Shown here one piece after another: positions 52,756 to 61,519 of a DNA stretch of 64,000 bases. Made by a program: the position numbers and the translations under genes. The DNA is from DATAPD01 sp036265385. GTDB taxonomy: Bacteria; Acidobacteriota; Terriglobia; Terriglobales; Acidobacteriaceae. Within the stretch, counting starts at the first letter, position 1, and the number at the start of each line of letters is the position of its first letter. The DNA lies in contig DATAPD010000001.1 in assembly GCA_036265385.1 (NCBI GenBank), positions 1-64,000 on the forward strand, written 5' to 3'. Under the pieces are notes generated by a model. It was not told where the DNA came from. It ran no database searches and saw nothing but the letters and a program-made list of their open reading frames with translations.

Positions 52756-53262
52756 ATGGATGTTCGATCTCTGCAACGGCCACTGAAAGAACAGTATCGA
52801 CGTGATCCGAGAGCGTCGCGAATCACGATGACCGCCAAGGGGAGTGAAACGAATTCACCTCTGAGTTGTTCGGTTGATCTTGGGCGGGCACTTTATCAGG
52901 CAGAAGCACATGCCGGAGTCGGTGGAACTGGGACGGCGGCGTGCTCCGGAGATTTGTTACTTGGCGCTTTAGCTGCGTGTGCGCAGATCACCTGCCAACT
53001 AGTTGCGACCGCAATGGGGGTCTCTACCAAACACATTGATGTCACGGTGCAGGGAGATCTTGACTTGCAGGGAACTCTCGGTATTTCCAAAGGAGTTCCT
53101 GTCGGATTTGAGGCGATCCGTCTGCAATTTGAGATTGACGCCCCCAGTGCTTCCGATGAACAAGTACGCAGTCTCCAGGAGAAAACTGAGCAATATTGCG
53201 TTGTCATGCAAACGCTTTTAAAGCCACCACACATCGAAACGAAATGGACCCGTCACGGCTGA
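52756..53262 (+). CDS. OsmC-family protein
   Basis: A 168-residue OsmC/Ohr-family protein. Both redox cysteines of the family are present: GALAACAQIT near residue 75 and EQYCVVMQTL near residue 147, the pair used for organic-hydroperoxide reduction. The earlier ORF start at 52732 is in the terminator tail; the ATG at 52756 is preferred. It probably works in the cytoplasm against oxidative stress. It stands alone. Confidence 0.88.
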   Translation: MDVRSLQRPLKEQYRRDPRASRITMTAKGSETNSPLSCSVDLGRALYQAEAHAGVGGTGTAACSGDLLLGALAACAQITCQLVATAMGVSTKHIDVTVQGDLDLQGTLGISKGVPVGFEAIRLQFEIDAPSASDEQVRSLQEKTEQYCVVMQTLLKPPHIETKWTRHG

Positions 53263-53578
53263 TTGTGGTCTCTCGATTTCCTTGCCTATGTGCACTGCTT
53301 GCGTAACTCTGCGGATACCCCTGATTCCCTTCTAGTTGAGCAGCTCTGGCAGTTCGACGACAATGGAATGGCAATCTCATTCATTGCGTAACATTGATAA
53401 TAGTGTAGAACGCTCCTACTTTCTGTACGCCTGTGTTCATCGAATCTGTAAGAAGCCTGTCAGTTACAGGCCCAAGCGTGTGGAAGTCAATCGAAGAACG
53501 ACAACTTCCAGTCCAGTGAATTCGTTTCCCAAACGAAGAAGTCATACTTCAAAAAAATGCGAGCGTATCCACGGCCAA
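53263..53578. other. Intergenic region before the PilZ gene
   Basis: No gene supported. A GCCTGT/ACAGGC hairpin at 53455-53471 lacks a T-tract. The PilZ reading frame is open back to 53336 but the extra N-terminus is low in hydrophobic residues and has no match. Confidence 0.4.
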
Positions 53579-53941
53579 ATGGACGCACCGAACAATAAAT
53601 CAAACTCTAGCTATTCACGCAAATTTCCTCGCTACCCTTTCGACTGCAGAATCAAAGCCCACGTGTTTCGCGACGGCACTACCCTCGATCTATGGGGTCG
53701 ATCCACGGAATTGGCCCTGGATGGCATTGGAGGCACTTTGACGCGGGAGCTCGAACCAGGCGAGGTCGTGACCCTGGAAATCCCACTGCCTTTGGCAACA
53801 TACCCTTTGAAATTGCGCGCCATTGTGCGATATCGCCATGGCCTGCATCACGGTTTCGAATTCTTGACAATTTCTCCTGCCGATCGCAACAGCATCGAGC
53901 GGGTCTGCGAGATGTTGCGAGTCAGCACTGAGTCACGTTAA
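53579..53941 (+). CDS. PilZ-domain protein with degenerate ligand motif
   Basis: A 120-residue single PilZ domain. The N-terminal RxxxR motif is intact (R14-K-F-P-R18). The second motif, normally D/N-x-S-x-x-G, reads E44-L-A-L-D-G49, so both the acidic and the Ser positions are changed. That may weaken or abolish c-di-GMP binding. The ATG at 53579 gives the usual domain length; the frame upstream to 53336 lacks any signal. It lies 119 bp upstream of the hybrid kinase gene. Confidence 0.72.
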   Translation: MDAPNNKSNSSYSRKFPRYPFDCRIKAHVFRDGTTLDLWGRSTELALDGIGGTLTRELEPGEVVTLEIPLPLATYPLKLRAIVRYRHGLHHGFEFLTISPADRNSIERVCEMLRVSTESR

Positions 53942-54060
53942 GCCCACCAGTCCAATGCCCGCCGCGTCCGGAAGTCCAATTACCTCCGTAACTTTGGCCT
54001 TAAAAACTAGGTGATTACTATCCATTTTGGGAATCGGTTGCTCAGAGGGGAGCGGCCCGC

Positions 54061-56592
54061 ATGGCCGGCAAGACCATCGAACCGACCAAGCTCTGGGACT
54101 TGGCTCGGGCACGCATATTGGGCGAATCTCTGCGCCGCGGAAGCGCGCCTACACTGATTTCTCCGGAGGCGGTCGCACACATACCCGCACCGGGAACACC
54201 AAATCCTTCCCCCGAAAGGCCATCTGGCTCCCTGCCCGCTCTACAGCAATTTATCGAGATCAATCCGGAAGCCTGCAGTCTACTGGATCAAAATCTGCTG
54301 ATCGCTTCGGTAAACAAAGCTTTCACGCAGACATTTGGTTTTACGGTCGCCGAATCTAGTGGACACTCCATCGACGCTCTACTCGTTCCGCATGATCGTG
54401 CTGCAGAAGTTCAGTTCGCGGTCCAGAAGCTGCAAAAGGGCGAGAGGATCGATTTCGAAACCAGGCTGTTGCATCGCGACGGCACTTCCCTCGACATTTC
54501 GTTATTAGCCACTCCGATTCAAGAGGGGAGCAATCTCAGCGGTGTCTTCGTTGTATATCGCGACATTTCTGAACAGAGACGGGCGCAGGCACTCAGTTCC
54601 GCACTGTGCCGAATCGCGGAGCGTTCGAGTACTACGGCGGATCTTCAACAAGTTTTCGCCGCGATTCACAACATCGTGAGTGAATTGATCTATGCGCGAA
54701 ATCTTTATATCGCTCTGGCCGACCCTGAGAACGACAGTTGGACCTTCCCTTACTACGTGGACGAAGAAAATGTGATACCCGCTCAAAAGCACTTGGGGCG
54801 TGGTCTAACGGAATACGTTTTCCGGACAGGCGCACCTCTTCTATGCCATCCGGGCAAGTTCGACGAATTGGTGAAACAGGGAGAGATCGAGCCTTCAGGA
54901 GCGTTGTCAATGGAGTGGCTCGGCGTGCCAATCAAAAGAGGGCCGAAAACGATTGGTGTACTTGCCGTCCACAGTTATTGCGACAACGTTCGGTTCAGAG
55001 AACATGAGGTTGAAATTCTCACACTTGTCGCTCAACAACTTGCTAGTGCGATCGAACATAAAAGGTATGAGGAGGCTATTCAGCGATCTGAGTGGCGCTA
55101 CCGCTCATTCGTGCAAAGCGCGGTGTACGGAATCTATCGGGCCACATTGGCAGGGCGATTCCTCGATGTGAATCCGGCCCTTGTCTCCATGCTCGGATAC
55201 GACAGCGCAGACGAACTACTTTCGTTGGACCCGCGCAAGACTTTGTTCCAGGATGCCCGCGAGCTTGACCGGCTTTTAACCGAGTATAAACAGCGTGGCC
55301 GATTAGACGGTCTCGAGGTCAAATGGCGCAAGAAAGATGGCAATGTCATTCTTGTCCGTCTGAACGGCCGGGCTGTCAGCAGCCCAGAAGCCACTGAAGA
55401 ATTGCTGGAGATTTTTGCCGAAGACATCACTGAGCGACGCGAGTTGGAAGCTCAATTTCGTCAGGCCCAAAAAATGGAAGCTGTCGGACGACTCGCTGGT
55501 GGTGTGGCACACGACTTTAACAACCTTTTAATGGTGATTAGCGGATATACCGAGGTTCTCCTCGATAACGCCGAAGAATCAAATCCTCATCACCATCAAC
55601 AGCTGGTTTCTATCCAGCAAGCGGCTGACCGAGCCACTACGCTGACTCGACAGTTACTCGCTTTTAGTCGCAAGCAATTGATGGAGCTGAAGGTAGTAGA
55701 CGTTAATGCAATCGTCGCGGACATGGAACGATTGCTGCGACCTCTGATCGGCGAAGATGTTCAGCTCGAAACACACTTGGACGCCAAATCAGCCCACACC
55801 CGTGCTGACGCCGGCCAACTCGAACAAGTTCTGATGAACCTCGTCGTGAACGCGCGTGACGCGATGCCAGACGGCGGCAAAATTACGATCACGACTGGAG
55901 AAGTGTCGGTCGACGATTCGGATCGACGTGAGCATACGTTTCTTCAAGCTGGCAAGTACGTTTTGCTTTCAGTGACGGACACCGGATGCGGAATGGATGA
56001 GGAAACGCAGTCACGAATTTTCGAGCCTTTCTTCACGACGAAAGACAAAGGCAAAGGAACGGGTTTAGGACTTTCGACCGTTTACGGCATCGTGAAGCAA
56101 AGCAATGGTTATATCGTCACACAGAGCAAGCTCGGACTGGGGACAACTTTTCGCATCTATTTACCTCTCGCGGACGAAAACAAAGACCAAAGCGAAAGTT
56201 GCAAAGCGACAACCCAAGCGACTGGAGGTTCGGAAACCGTTCTGCTCGTCGAAGATGAAGAGTCCGTGCGCGAACTAGTCCGACAAACGCTTCAGTCTAG
56301 AGGTTATAACGTCCTCGAAGCCGAAAACGGTGAGGCAGGGTTGGAAGTGGCGGCCAACCATTCGGGGGCCATTCACATTCTTATTAGTGATGTGGTTATG
56401 CCAGGTATGGGCGGTCGTGCTCTTGCGGAACAAATGAAACGAGCACATCCGGAGTTGAAGATCTTATTCCTTTCTGGCTACACGGAAGACGCAGTAATCC
56501 AGGGTGGTCTCGAATCCGGAACAGCATTCCTACAGAAGCCTTTTACGCTTCAGGCTCTCACACGAAAAGTGCGGGAAGTGCTGAGCACATAA
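54061..56592 (+). CDS. Hybrid sensor histidine kinase (PAS-GAF-PAS-HK-REC)
   Basis: An 843-residue cytoplasmic sensor kinase. PAS domain at ~65-180, GAF domain at ~195-340, second PAS at ~345-465, then the kinase core: HisKA with GGVAHDFNNLLMVISGYTEV (phosphorylated His about residue 484), HATPase with MNLVVNARDAMPDGGKITIT and DTGCGMDEETQSRIFEPFFT, and a C-terminal receiver domain with Asp in ISDVVMPGMGG (about residue 777). No transmembrane helix is seen. Phosphate presumably passes from His to the attached receiver. Its signal and output partner are not visible here. Confidence 0.93.
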   Translation: MAGKTIEPTKLWDLARARILGESLRRGSAPTLISPEAVAHIPAPGTPNPSPERPSGSLPALQQFIEINPEACSLLDQNLLIASVNKAFTQTFGFTVAESSGHSIDALLVPHDRAAEVQFAVQKLQKGERIDFETRLLHRDGTSLDISLLATPIQEGSNLSGVFVVYRDISEQRRAQALSSALCRIAERSSTTADLQQVFAAIHNIVSELIYARNLYIALADPENDSWTFPYYVDEENVIPAQKHLGRGLTEYVFRTGAPLLCHPGKFDELVKQGEIEPSGALSMEWLGVPIKRGPKTIGVLAVHSYCDNVRFREHEVEILTLVAQQLASAIEHKRYEEAIQRSEWRYRSFVQSAVYGIYRATLAGRFLDVNPALVSMLGYDSADELLSLDPRKTLFQDARELDRLLTEYKQRGRLDGLEVKWRKKDGNVILVRLNGRAVSSPEATEELLEIFAEDITERRELEAQFRQAQKMEAVGRLAGGVAHDFNNLLMVISGYTEVLLDNAEESNPHHHQQLVSIQQAADRATTLTRQLLAFSRKQLMELKVVDVNAIVADMERLLRPLIGEDVQLETHLDAKSAHTRADAGQLEQVLMNLVVNARDAMPDGGKITITTGEVSVDDSDRREHTFLQAGKYVLLSVTDTGCGMDEETQSRIFEPFFTTKDKGKGTGLGLSTVYGIVKQSNGYIVTQSKLGLGTTFRIYLPLADENKDQSESCKATTQATGGSETVLLVEDEESVRELVRQTLQSRGYNVLEAENGEAGLEVAANHSGAIHILISDVVMPGMGGRALAEQMKRAHPELKILFLSGYTEDAVIQGGLESGTAFLQKPFTLQALTRKVREVLST

Positions 56593-56736
56593 AGCTTTTG
56601 CAAGCTCGCAAATTAAAGAGACCTAGGTTTTGAACACAATCCTTGAAACTTTTCGCGCTGGAACGCGTCCCATCCTGTAGCGGGTTCGCAGCAGTCTTAA
56701 TCTGACAATTACTCCTATCAAAACGCGGGAAGTTTC

Positions 56737-57699
56737 ATGCTGATTAAAAAGTCATCCGATATCGCTTCTTCTGAAATCACGCCGAAAGCAACGTACTTTA
56801 ACCGCCGCACGTTCTTGGCCGGTGCTGCAGCGGTCGGAGCCGTTGCGGCTGCCGGCTTCGGCCTGCGTGAATTGTCTGAACCCTCGCAAGCGGTATCGGC
56901 AAATACCAAGATCGACGGCATCAAGAAAAGTGGGTTTTCAACAACAGAGACGATCACCCCGTTCAAAGACGTCTCGAATTACAACAATTACTACGAGTTT
57001 TCGACAGACAAGTACGAGCCCGCAGGGCTGGCCAAAGATTTGAAGACGCGCCCTTGGACAGTCAGTGTCGAAGGGCTTGTAAAAAAGAACCAGACCTTCG
57101 ACGTCGATACTATTATCAAGATGGCCACACCGGAAGAGCGCATCTATCGCCATCGCTGCGTTGAGGCGTGGTCGATTGTCGTACCGTGGGTCGGATTTTC
57201 TCTCAACGAGTTCATCAAACGCGCTGAACCATTAGGGAAGGCGAAGTTCGTCGAATTTACGACCCTCAACGACCCTAAGCAAATGCCGGGTCAGCGAATA
57301 GGTGTTCTAAAGTGGCCCTATACCGAAGGCCTCCGCATGGACGAAGCCATGCATCCGTTGGCGCTCTTGAGCTTCGGCATGTATGGCGAAGTATTACCAA
57401 ATCAGAACGGCGCCCCTCTGCGGCTAGTAGTTCCATGGAAGTACGGCTTTAAAAGCATAAAAGGGATCGTGAAGATACGCTTCACCGATGAACAGCCTCC
57501 CACCGCATGGAACATCTCAGCTCCCAATGAATATGGCTTTTATTCCAATGTGAATCCGACGGTTGATCATCCCCGGTGGAGCCAGGCAAGCGAACGCAGA
57601 CTGGGCGAGTTCCGCAAGCGACCTACGCTGATGTTTAATGGCTACGGTGACCAGGTCGCAAGTCTCTATTCGGGGATGGACTTGCGAAAGAACTTCTGA
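56737..57699 (+). CDS. msrP: Periplasmic methionine sulfoxide reductase, molybdopterin subunit
   Basis: Molybdenum-dependent reductase that repairs oxidised methionines in periplasmic proteins; 320 residues. Twin-arginine export signal FNRRTFLAGAAAVGAVAAAG near residues 20-40. The Mo-ligand Cys is in YRHRCVEAWSIVVPWVG (about residue 141), with conserved downstream sequence RLVVPWKYGFKSIKGIVKI. Length and order match MsrP (formerly YedY). The partner msrQ follows 48 nt later, so the two are an operon. Confidence 0.95.
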   Translation: MLIKKSSDIASSEITPKATYFNRRTFLAGAAAVGAVAAAGFGLRELSEPSQAVSANTKIDGIKKSGFSTTETITPFKDVSNYNNYYEFSTDKYEPAGLAKDLKTRPWTVSVEGLVKKNQTFDVDTIIKMATPEERIYRHRCVEAWSIVVPWVGFSLNEFIKRAEPLGKAKFVEFTTLNDPKQMPGQRIGVLKWPYTEGLRMDEAMHPLALLSFGMYGEVLPNQNGAPLRLVVPWKYGFKSIKGIVKIRFTDEQPPTAWNISAPNEYGFYSNVNPTVDHPRWSQASERRLGEFRKRPTLMFNGYGDQVASLYSGMDLRKNF

Positions 57700-57747
57700 G
57701 CTGTGCCCCTGATATTGGGCTAGCCACGCTCCACACACAAAACGAAG

Positions 57748-58368
57748 ATGATTCGGTGGATCAAAATCCCGGTATTTCTCGCTTGCCTCGTACCACTTGG
57801 CTTGCTGGCCTGGAAAGGCTTCCATGGAATGCTTGGAGCCAACCCGATCGAGGTGATCACGCACGCGACCGGCGACTGGACGATGCGATTCCTGTTAATC
57901 ACTTTAGCGATCACCCCGCTGAGGAAGTTGCTCAGCATCCCTTCTCTTATCCGTTTCCGTCGGATGTTCGGACTCTATGCTTTCTTCTACGGCTGTCTCC
58001 ACTTCATGACCTGGTTATGGCTCGACAAGTTTTTCGACTGGCATGAGATGGTGGCTGACGTATTAAAGCGCAAGTTCATTACGGTCGGGATGTTCGGATT
58101 TCTGTTGCTGATCCCGCTCGCCGTGACCTCGACGGCCGGGTGGATTCGGCGACTGGGCGGCAAGAATTGGCAGTGGCTGCACCGGTTGATTTACATCTCG
58201 GCGTTAGCGGGCGTAATTCATTACATCTGGCTAGTGAAGGCGGATCTGCGAAAGCCCCTGCAGTATGCGGCAATCCTTGCCGTGTTGATGATGTACCGGC
58301 TTGTCATGTGGCTCGCGCCCGCGTTGCGTTCGACAAAATCGACCATCGTTCGGCCGGTCGACGCGTAA
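57748..58368 (+). CDS. msrQ: Haem-binding membrane subunit of methionine sulfoxide reductase
   Basis: Inner-membrane cytochrome b-type protein of 206 residues that passes electrons from the quinone pool to MsrP. About six helices. Haem-ligand histidines fit the contexts YGCLHFMTWLW, NWQWLHRLIYISALAGVIHY and the family's conserved RRMFGLYAFFY. Previously called YedZ. It follows msrP directly. Confidence 0.93.
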   Translation: MIRWIKIPVFLACLVPLGLLAWKGFHGMLGANPIEVITHATGDWTMRFLLITLAITPLRKLLSIPSLIRFRRMFGLYAFFYGCLHFMTWLWLDKFFDWHEMVADVLKRKFITVGMFGFLLLIPLAVTSTAGWIRRLGGKNWQWLHRLIYISALAGVIHYIWLVKADLRKPLQYAAILAVLMMYRLVMWLAPALRSTKSTIVRPVDA

Positions 58369-58484
58369 CTTCACAGCGCGATCGCAACGTATCGATCATT
58401 TAAATCTCTCTTGTATCAAAGATCTCTCCCCTCTTCCGCCCGAACCGGCACGTCGATCAGGGGAATTTCTCGTTCCAATTTCTA

Positions 58485-58511
58485 TGGACATTCGAAAGGA
58501 AACGATATAAA
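58485..58511 (+). promoter_or_regulatory. Promoter with DeoR-type GAAAG repeat
   Basis: TGGACA (58485-58490) and TATAAA (58506-58511) are spaced by 15 bp. CGAAAGGAAACG at 58493-58504 lies between them and reads CGTTTCCTTTCG on the other strand, like the TTTC-repeat operators of DeoR/AgaR-type repressors. A bound repressor here would block the promoter of its own operon. Confidence 0.5.
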
Positions 58512-58582
58512 AGGAAAGTGCAACCAAAACCCCGTAGCGGGCATGGTGTGAAGTTTTTTGCAGGGGCCCGCCGCATCTTTTT

Positions 58583-59344
58583 ATGCTAAACGAAGAACGT
58601 CGGCGCGCCATCGTGGAGAAATTGAATCGAGAAGGTCGCGTTCTTGTAACTGAGCTTTCCCGCATTTTCGAAACCTCACAAGTCACAATTCGAAAGGACT
58701 TGGAAATCCTGCATTCCCAGGGCCTGATTCATCGGACCCACGGGGGAGGCTTGCCCTCACGTGAGGGCGCTCTGGAGGATCCAACCCTTCGGGAAAAAGA
58801 AAAGCTGCACCGCCGCGAAAAATTGCACATCGCTTCTGCAGCAGCGGCAATCGTCAAGGAAGGTCAAGTCGTCATTCTCGATTCCGGAACGACGACGACT
58901 GCAATCGCGCGTGCCTTACGCTCGTTCCAGAACCTCACCATCATCACCAATGCCGTGAATATCGCCGCGGAGCTCTCAGGCACGCCGGTCGAGGTGATCC
59001 TGACGGGCGGAACATTGCGAAAGAATTCGTTTTCGTTGGTCGGGCCGATTGCCGAAGAGACTCTGCGCCGTCTCAATGCTGATCTGTTATTTCTAGGCGT
59101 CGATGGCTTCGACGTGCAATACGGTTTGACGACACCTAATCTGCTCGAAGCGAAAGTCAATCGCGTGATGCTCGAGGTGTCGCGTAGGAATATCGCGGTC
59201 TGCGACTCCAGCAAGTTCGGCCGCCGGAGCTTGTCATTGATCAGCCCTCCCAGCTCCGTGCACGAGGTCATTAGCGATCGCGGCCTTCCTAACACTGATT
59301 TAAAGGCATTAAAGAAGGCAAATATTGAGGTGCACCTTGTCTAA
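58583..59344 (+). CDS. DeoR-family sugar-phosphate repressor
   Basis: A 253-residue regulator of the DeoR/GlpR/AgaR family. N-terminal helix-turn-helix in VTELSRIFETSQVTIRKDLE with the family tail RTHGGG; C-terminal sugar-phosphate-binding domain in ILDSGTTTTAIARAL, LTGGTLRKNSFSLVGP and FLGVDGFD. These respond to phosphosugars. It is first in an operon with a SIS-domain enzyme and a PfkB kinase, overlapping the SIS gene by 8 nt. The candidate operator lies 72 bp upstream. Confidence 0.9.
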   Translation: MLNEERRRAIVEKLNREGRVLVTELSRIFETSQVTIRKDLEILHSQGLIHRTHGGGLPSREGALEDPTLREKEKLHRREKLHIASAAAAIVKEGQVVILDSGTTTTAIARALRSFQNLTIITNAVNIAAELSGTPVEVILTGGTLRKNSFSLVGPIAEETLRRLNADLLFLGVDGFDVQYGLTTPNLLEAKVNRVMLEVSRRNIAVCDSSKFGRRSLSLISPPSSVHEVISDRGLPNTDLKALKKANIEVHLV

Positions 59345-60458
59345 CCGGAGAGACGGCACGCATGACTCGACTGCCGGCGCTTACGCCTTGTCAGAAATCT
59401 TGTCCCAGCCTCAGGTTTGGAGCGCTTGTTTTGACTTGCTCCATTCGGAAAAACGTCTCGTGCACTTGAAGGAACGATTTGCCAGCAAACAAGAATGGTT
59501 GTTTGTTGGTTGTGGATCCAGCTACTACATCGCATTAGCAGCCGCTGGCAGCATGAACGCACTCACTGGCCTGCGTGCTCGCGCGGTACCGGCTTCGGAA
59601 GTTCTGCTGTATCCGGAACTCACCTTTAAAAAATCCGATGCGTTGCTGCCGGTTCTTATTTCTCGATCCGGAAAAACGTCGGAAGTTTTGCGAGCTGCCC
59701 AAGTCTTCCGTGATCGCAACATCCAAACGCTGGCAATCTCTTGTGCAACCGGGCAGGCGCTTGAGAAGCTCGCTACCGAGTCGCTGTTGCTGCCCCCTGC
59801 CGACGAGCACAGCTTGGTTATGACGCGCTCAGTGACATCGATGCTGCTTGCACTCCAGGCTTTGGCAGCGGAGATCGCCAGCAACATCGATTTTCTGGAC
59901 TCTCTACAATCGGTCGCTGACGCTGCGGAGAAGTCGTTTCGTGATGTTCCGGCGCAGGTTCGAGAATTTATCGACTCCAGGTCATTTGACGATTATGTCT
60001 CCCTAGCCCAAGGAACTCGTTACGGACTAGCTTGCGAGTGCGCGCTTAAGATGACCGAGATGTCTCTGTCTTACGCGCAGGTGTTCCACACACTGGAATT
60101 CCGGCACGGCCCAAAATCGATCGTTGGGCCTAGAACACTACTTTTCTTTTTATTGTCCGACTCTTCTTACAAAGCAGAGTGCGAAGTTCTTGAGGAGATG
60201 AAGCAGCTGGGTGGAACAACTCTTGTGGTCTGCAATCGCGCGCAATCACATGTTCGTTCCTCTGCCGACTTATTAATCGAATTACGGATGGATGTGCCTG
60301 AGTTGGCGCGTCTCGCCCCCACCCTTTACGCCCTTCAATTAGCCGGCTTGTACACCGGACTAAAGAAAGGCCTCGATCCGGATCACCCAAAGAATTTGAG
60401 TCGCGTCGTCGAACTGCGCAAAGATCCTACGCAAACGGAAGAACATGCCTCGCTTTGA
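59337..60458 (+). CDS. SIS-domain sugar-phosphate isomerase/deaminase
   Basis: A 373-residue protein with two SIS subdomains, like AgaS or the isomerase half of GlmS. GCGSSYYIALAAAG near residue 55, SRSGKTSEVLRAAQ near residue 100 and ALKMTEMSLSYAQ then EFRHGPKSIVG in the second half. It should interconvert or deaminate an amino-sugar phosphate or ketose phosphate. The start is the TTG at 59337, which follows GAGG by six bases and lies within deoR; the in-frame TTG at 59325 is too close to the ribosome site. Confidence 0.85.
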   Translation: MSNRRDGTHDSTAGAYALSEILSQPQVWSACFDLLHSEKRLVHLKERFASKQEWLFVGCGSSYYIALAAAGSMNALTGLRARAVPASEVLLYPELTFKKSDALLPVLISRSGKTSEVLRAAQVFRDRNIQTLAISCATGQALEKLATESLLLPPADEHSLVMTRSVTSMLLALQALAAEIASNIDFLDSLQSVADAAEKSFRDVPAQVREFIDSRSFDDYVSLAQGTRYGLACECALKMTEMSLSYAQVFHTLEFRHGPKSIVGPRTLLFFLLSDSSYKAECEVLEEMKQLGGTTLVVCNRAQSHVRSSADLLIELRMDVPELARLAPTLYALQLAGLYTGLKKGLDPDHPKNLSRVVELRKDPTQTEEHASL

Positions 60459-61374
60459 CGTAACGATCGCCGGCGAGCTGAACATGGACCTGATCCTGTA
60501 CGGCTTGCCGGACGAACTCCCCCCTGAACGCGAGTTGCTAGCGGACCGGATGACATTCACGCTAGGCGGCTCTTCCTCGATCGCAGCACACAATTTGGCT
60601 GCATTAGGCAGCCGGGTCGGATTTATCTCTTGCATCGGTCGAGACTCGCTCGGAGATATGGCGCTGACGCGTCTCTCCGAAGGCGGTGTGGACGTCGAGA
60701 AAGTGCGCCGCAGTAAAGACGGTACTGGCACGGGGATCACGGTCATTTTGCAGCGCGAGAAATGGCGCAACATGCTGACCTATTCCGGTACGATTGCCAC
60801 TTTGCGCTTCGAGGATCTCGACTTTTCTTACCTGTGCGATTCTCGTCACTTCCATTTTTGCTCGTATTACCTGCAGCTAGGCTTGCTTCCAAGGGCGGCG
60901 GAATTACTCCGACGCATCAAATCTGCGGGACTCACAATCTCCATGGACACGAATGATGACCCCGATAATCAATGGGGACATGGATTGATGCAAGCTCTGG
61001 AATATGTCGATGTTTTCTTACCCAATGCCAGTGAGGCGCAGCGAATCACCGGAGCCAACGACGTCGAAACTGCGCTCTCCAAATTAGCGGAACGCATTCC
61101 CATCGTCGCCGTCAAGCTTGGCCCTGAAGGAGCAATCGCTCAGCGCGGCAAAGAACGAGTTGGCGCGCCAGGCCTAAAAGTGGATTTTGTGGACGCCGTC
61201 GGCGCAGGAGACACCTTTGATGCCGGATTCTTACATGAATTTCTCCGCGGCTCAGATCTCATAACCTGCCTGAAGAGTGGCAACGCAGCGGGCGCCTTTT
61301 CGACAACCCGTGCTGGCGGAACCGAGGCATTCCGCGATCTGGAATGGCGTCGCCAGTTTTTCGGAAATCTCTGA
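60445..61374 (+). CDS. PfkB-family carbohydrate kinase
   Basis: Ribokinase/PfkB-family kinase of 309 residues. The N-terminal LGGSSSIAAHNLAALGSRVG and the C-terminal catalytic motif DAVGAGDTFDAGFLHEFL (base Asp in GAGD, near residue 253) are intact. It probably phosphorylates a ketose or ketose-phosphate produced by the SIS enzyme, by operon logic. It starts 14 nt inside that gene. An aldolase and a transporter are absent from the window. Confidence 0.9.
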   Translation: MPRFDVTIAGELNMDLILYGLPDELPPERELLADRMTFTLGGSSSIAAHNLAALGSRVGFISCIGRDSLGDMALTRLSEGGVDVEKVRRSKDGTGTGITVILQREKWRNMLTYSGTIATLRFEDLDFSYLCDSRHFHFCSYYLQLGLLPRAAELLRRIKSAGLTISMDTNDDPDNQWGHGLMQALEYVDVFLPNASEAQRITGANDVETALSKLAERIPIVAVKLGPEGAIAQRGKERVGAPGLKVDFVDAVGAGDTFDAGFLHEFLRGSDLITCLKSGNAAGAFSTTRAGGTEAFRDLEWRRQFFGNL

Positions 61375-61519
61375 GCTGAAGCCACATTACGATTAACCGT
61401 TCCAACACTTAACAATTCTTTACAACCAATCGGAAGCAAGACCCGTAATTGGTCGGGTTCCACGGACAACTTAGCCGCCAAACCTGTGTTAGAAGCTAAG
61501 TAGTAGGGAGGAGTGTGCC

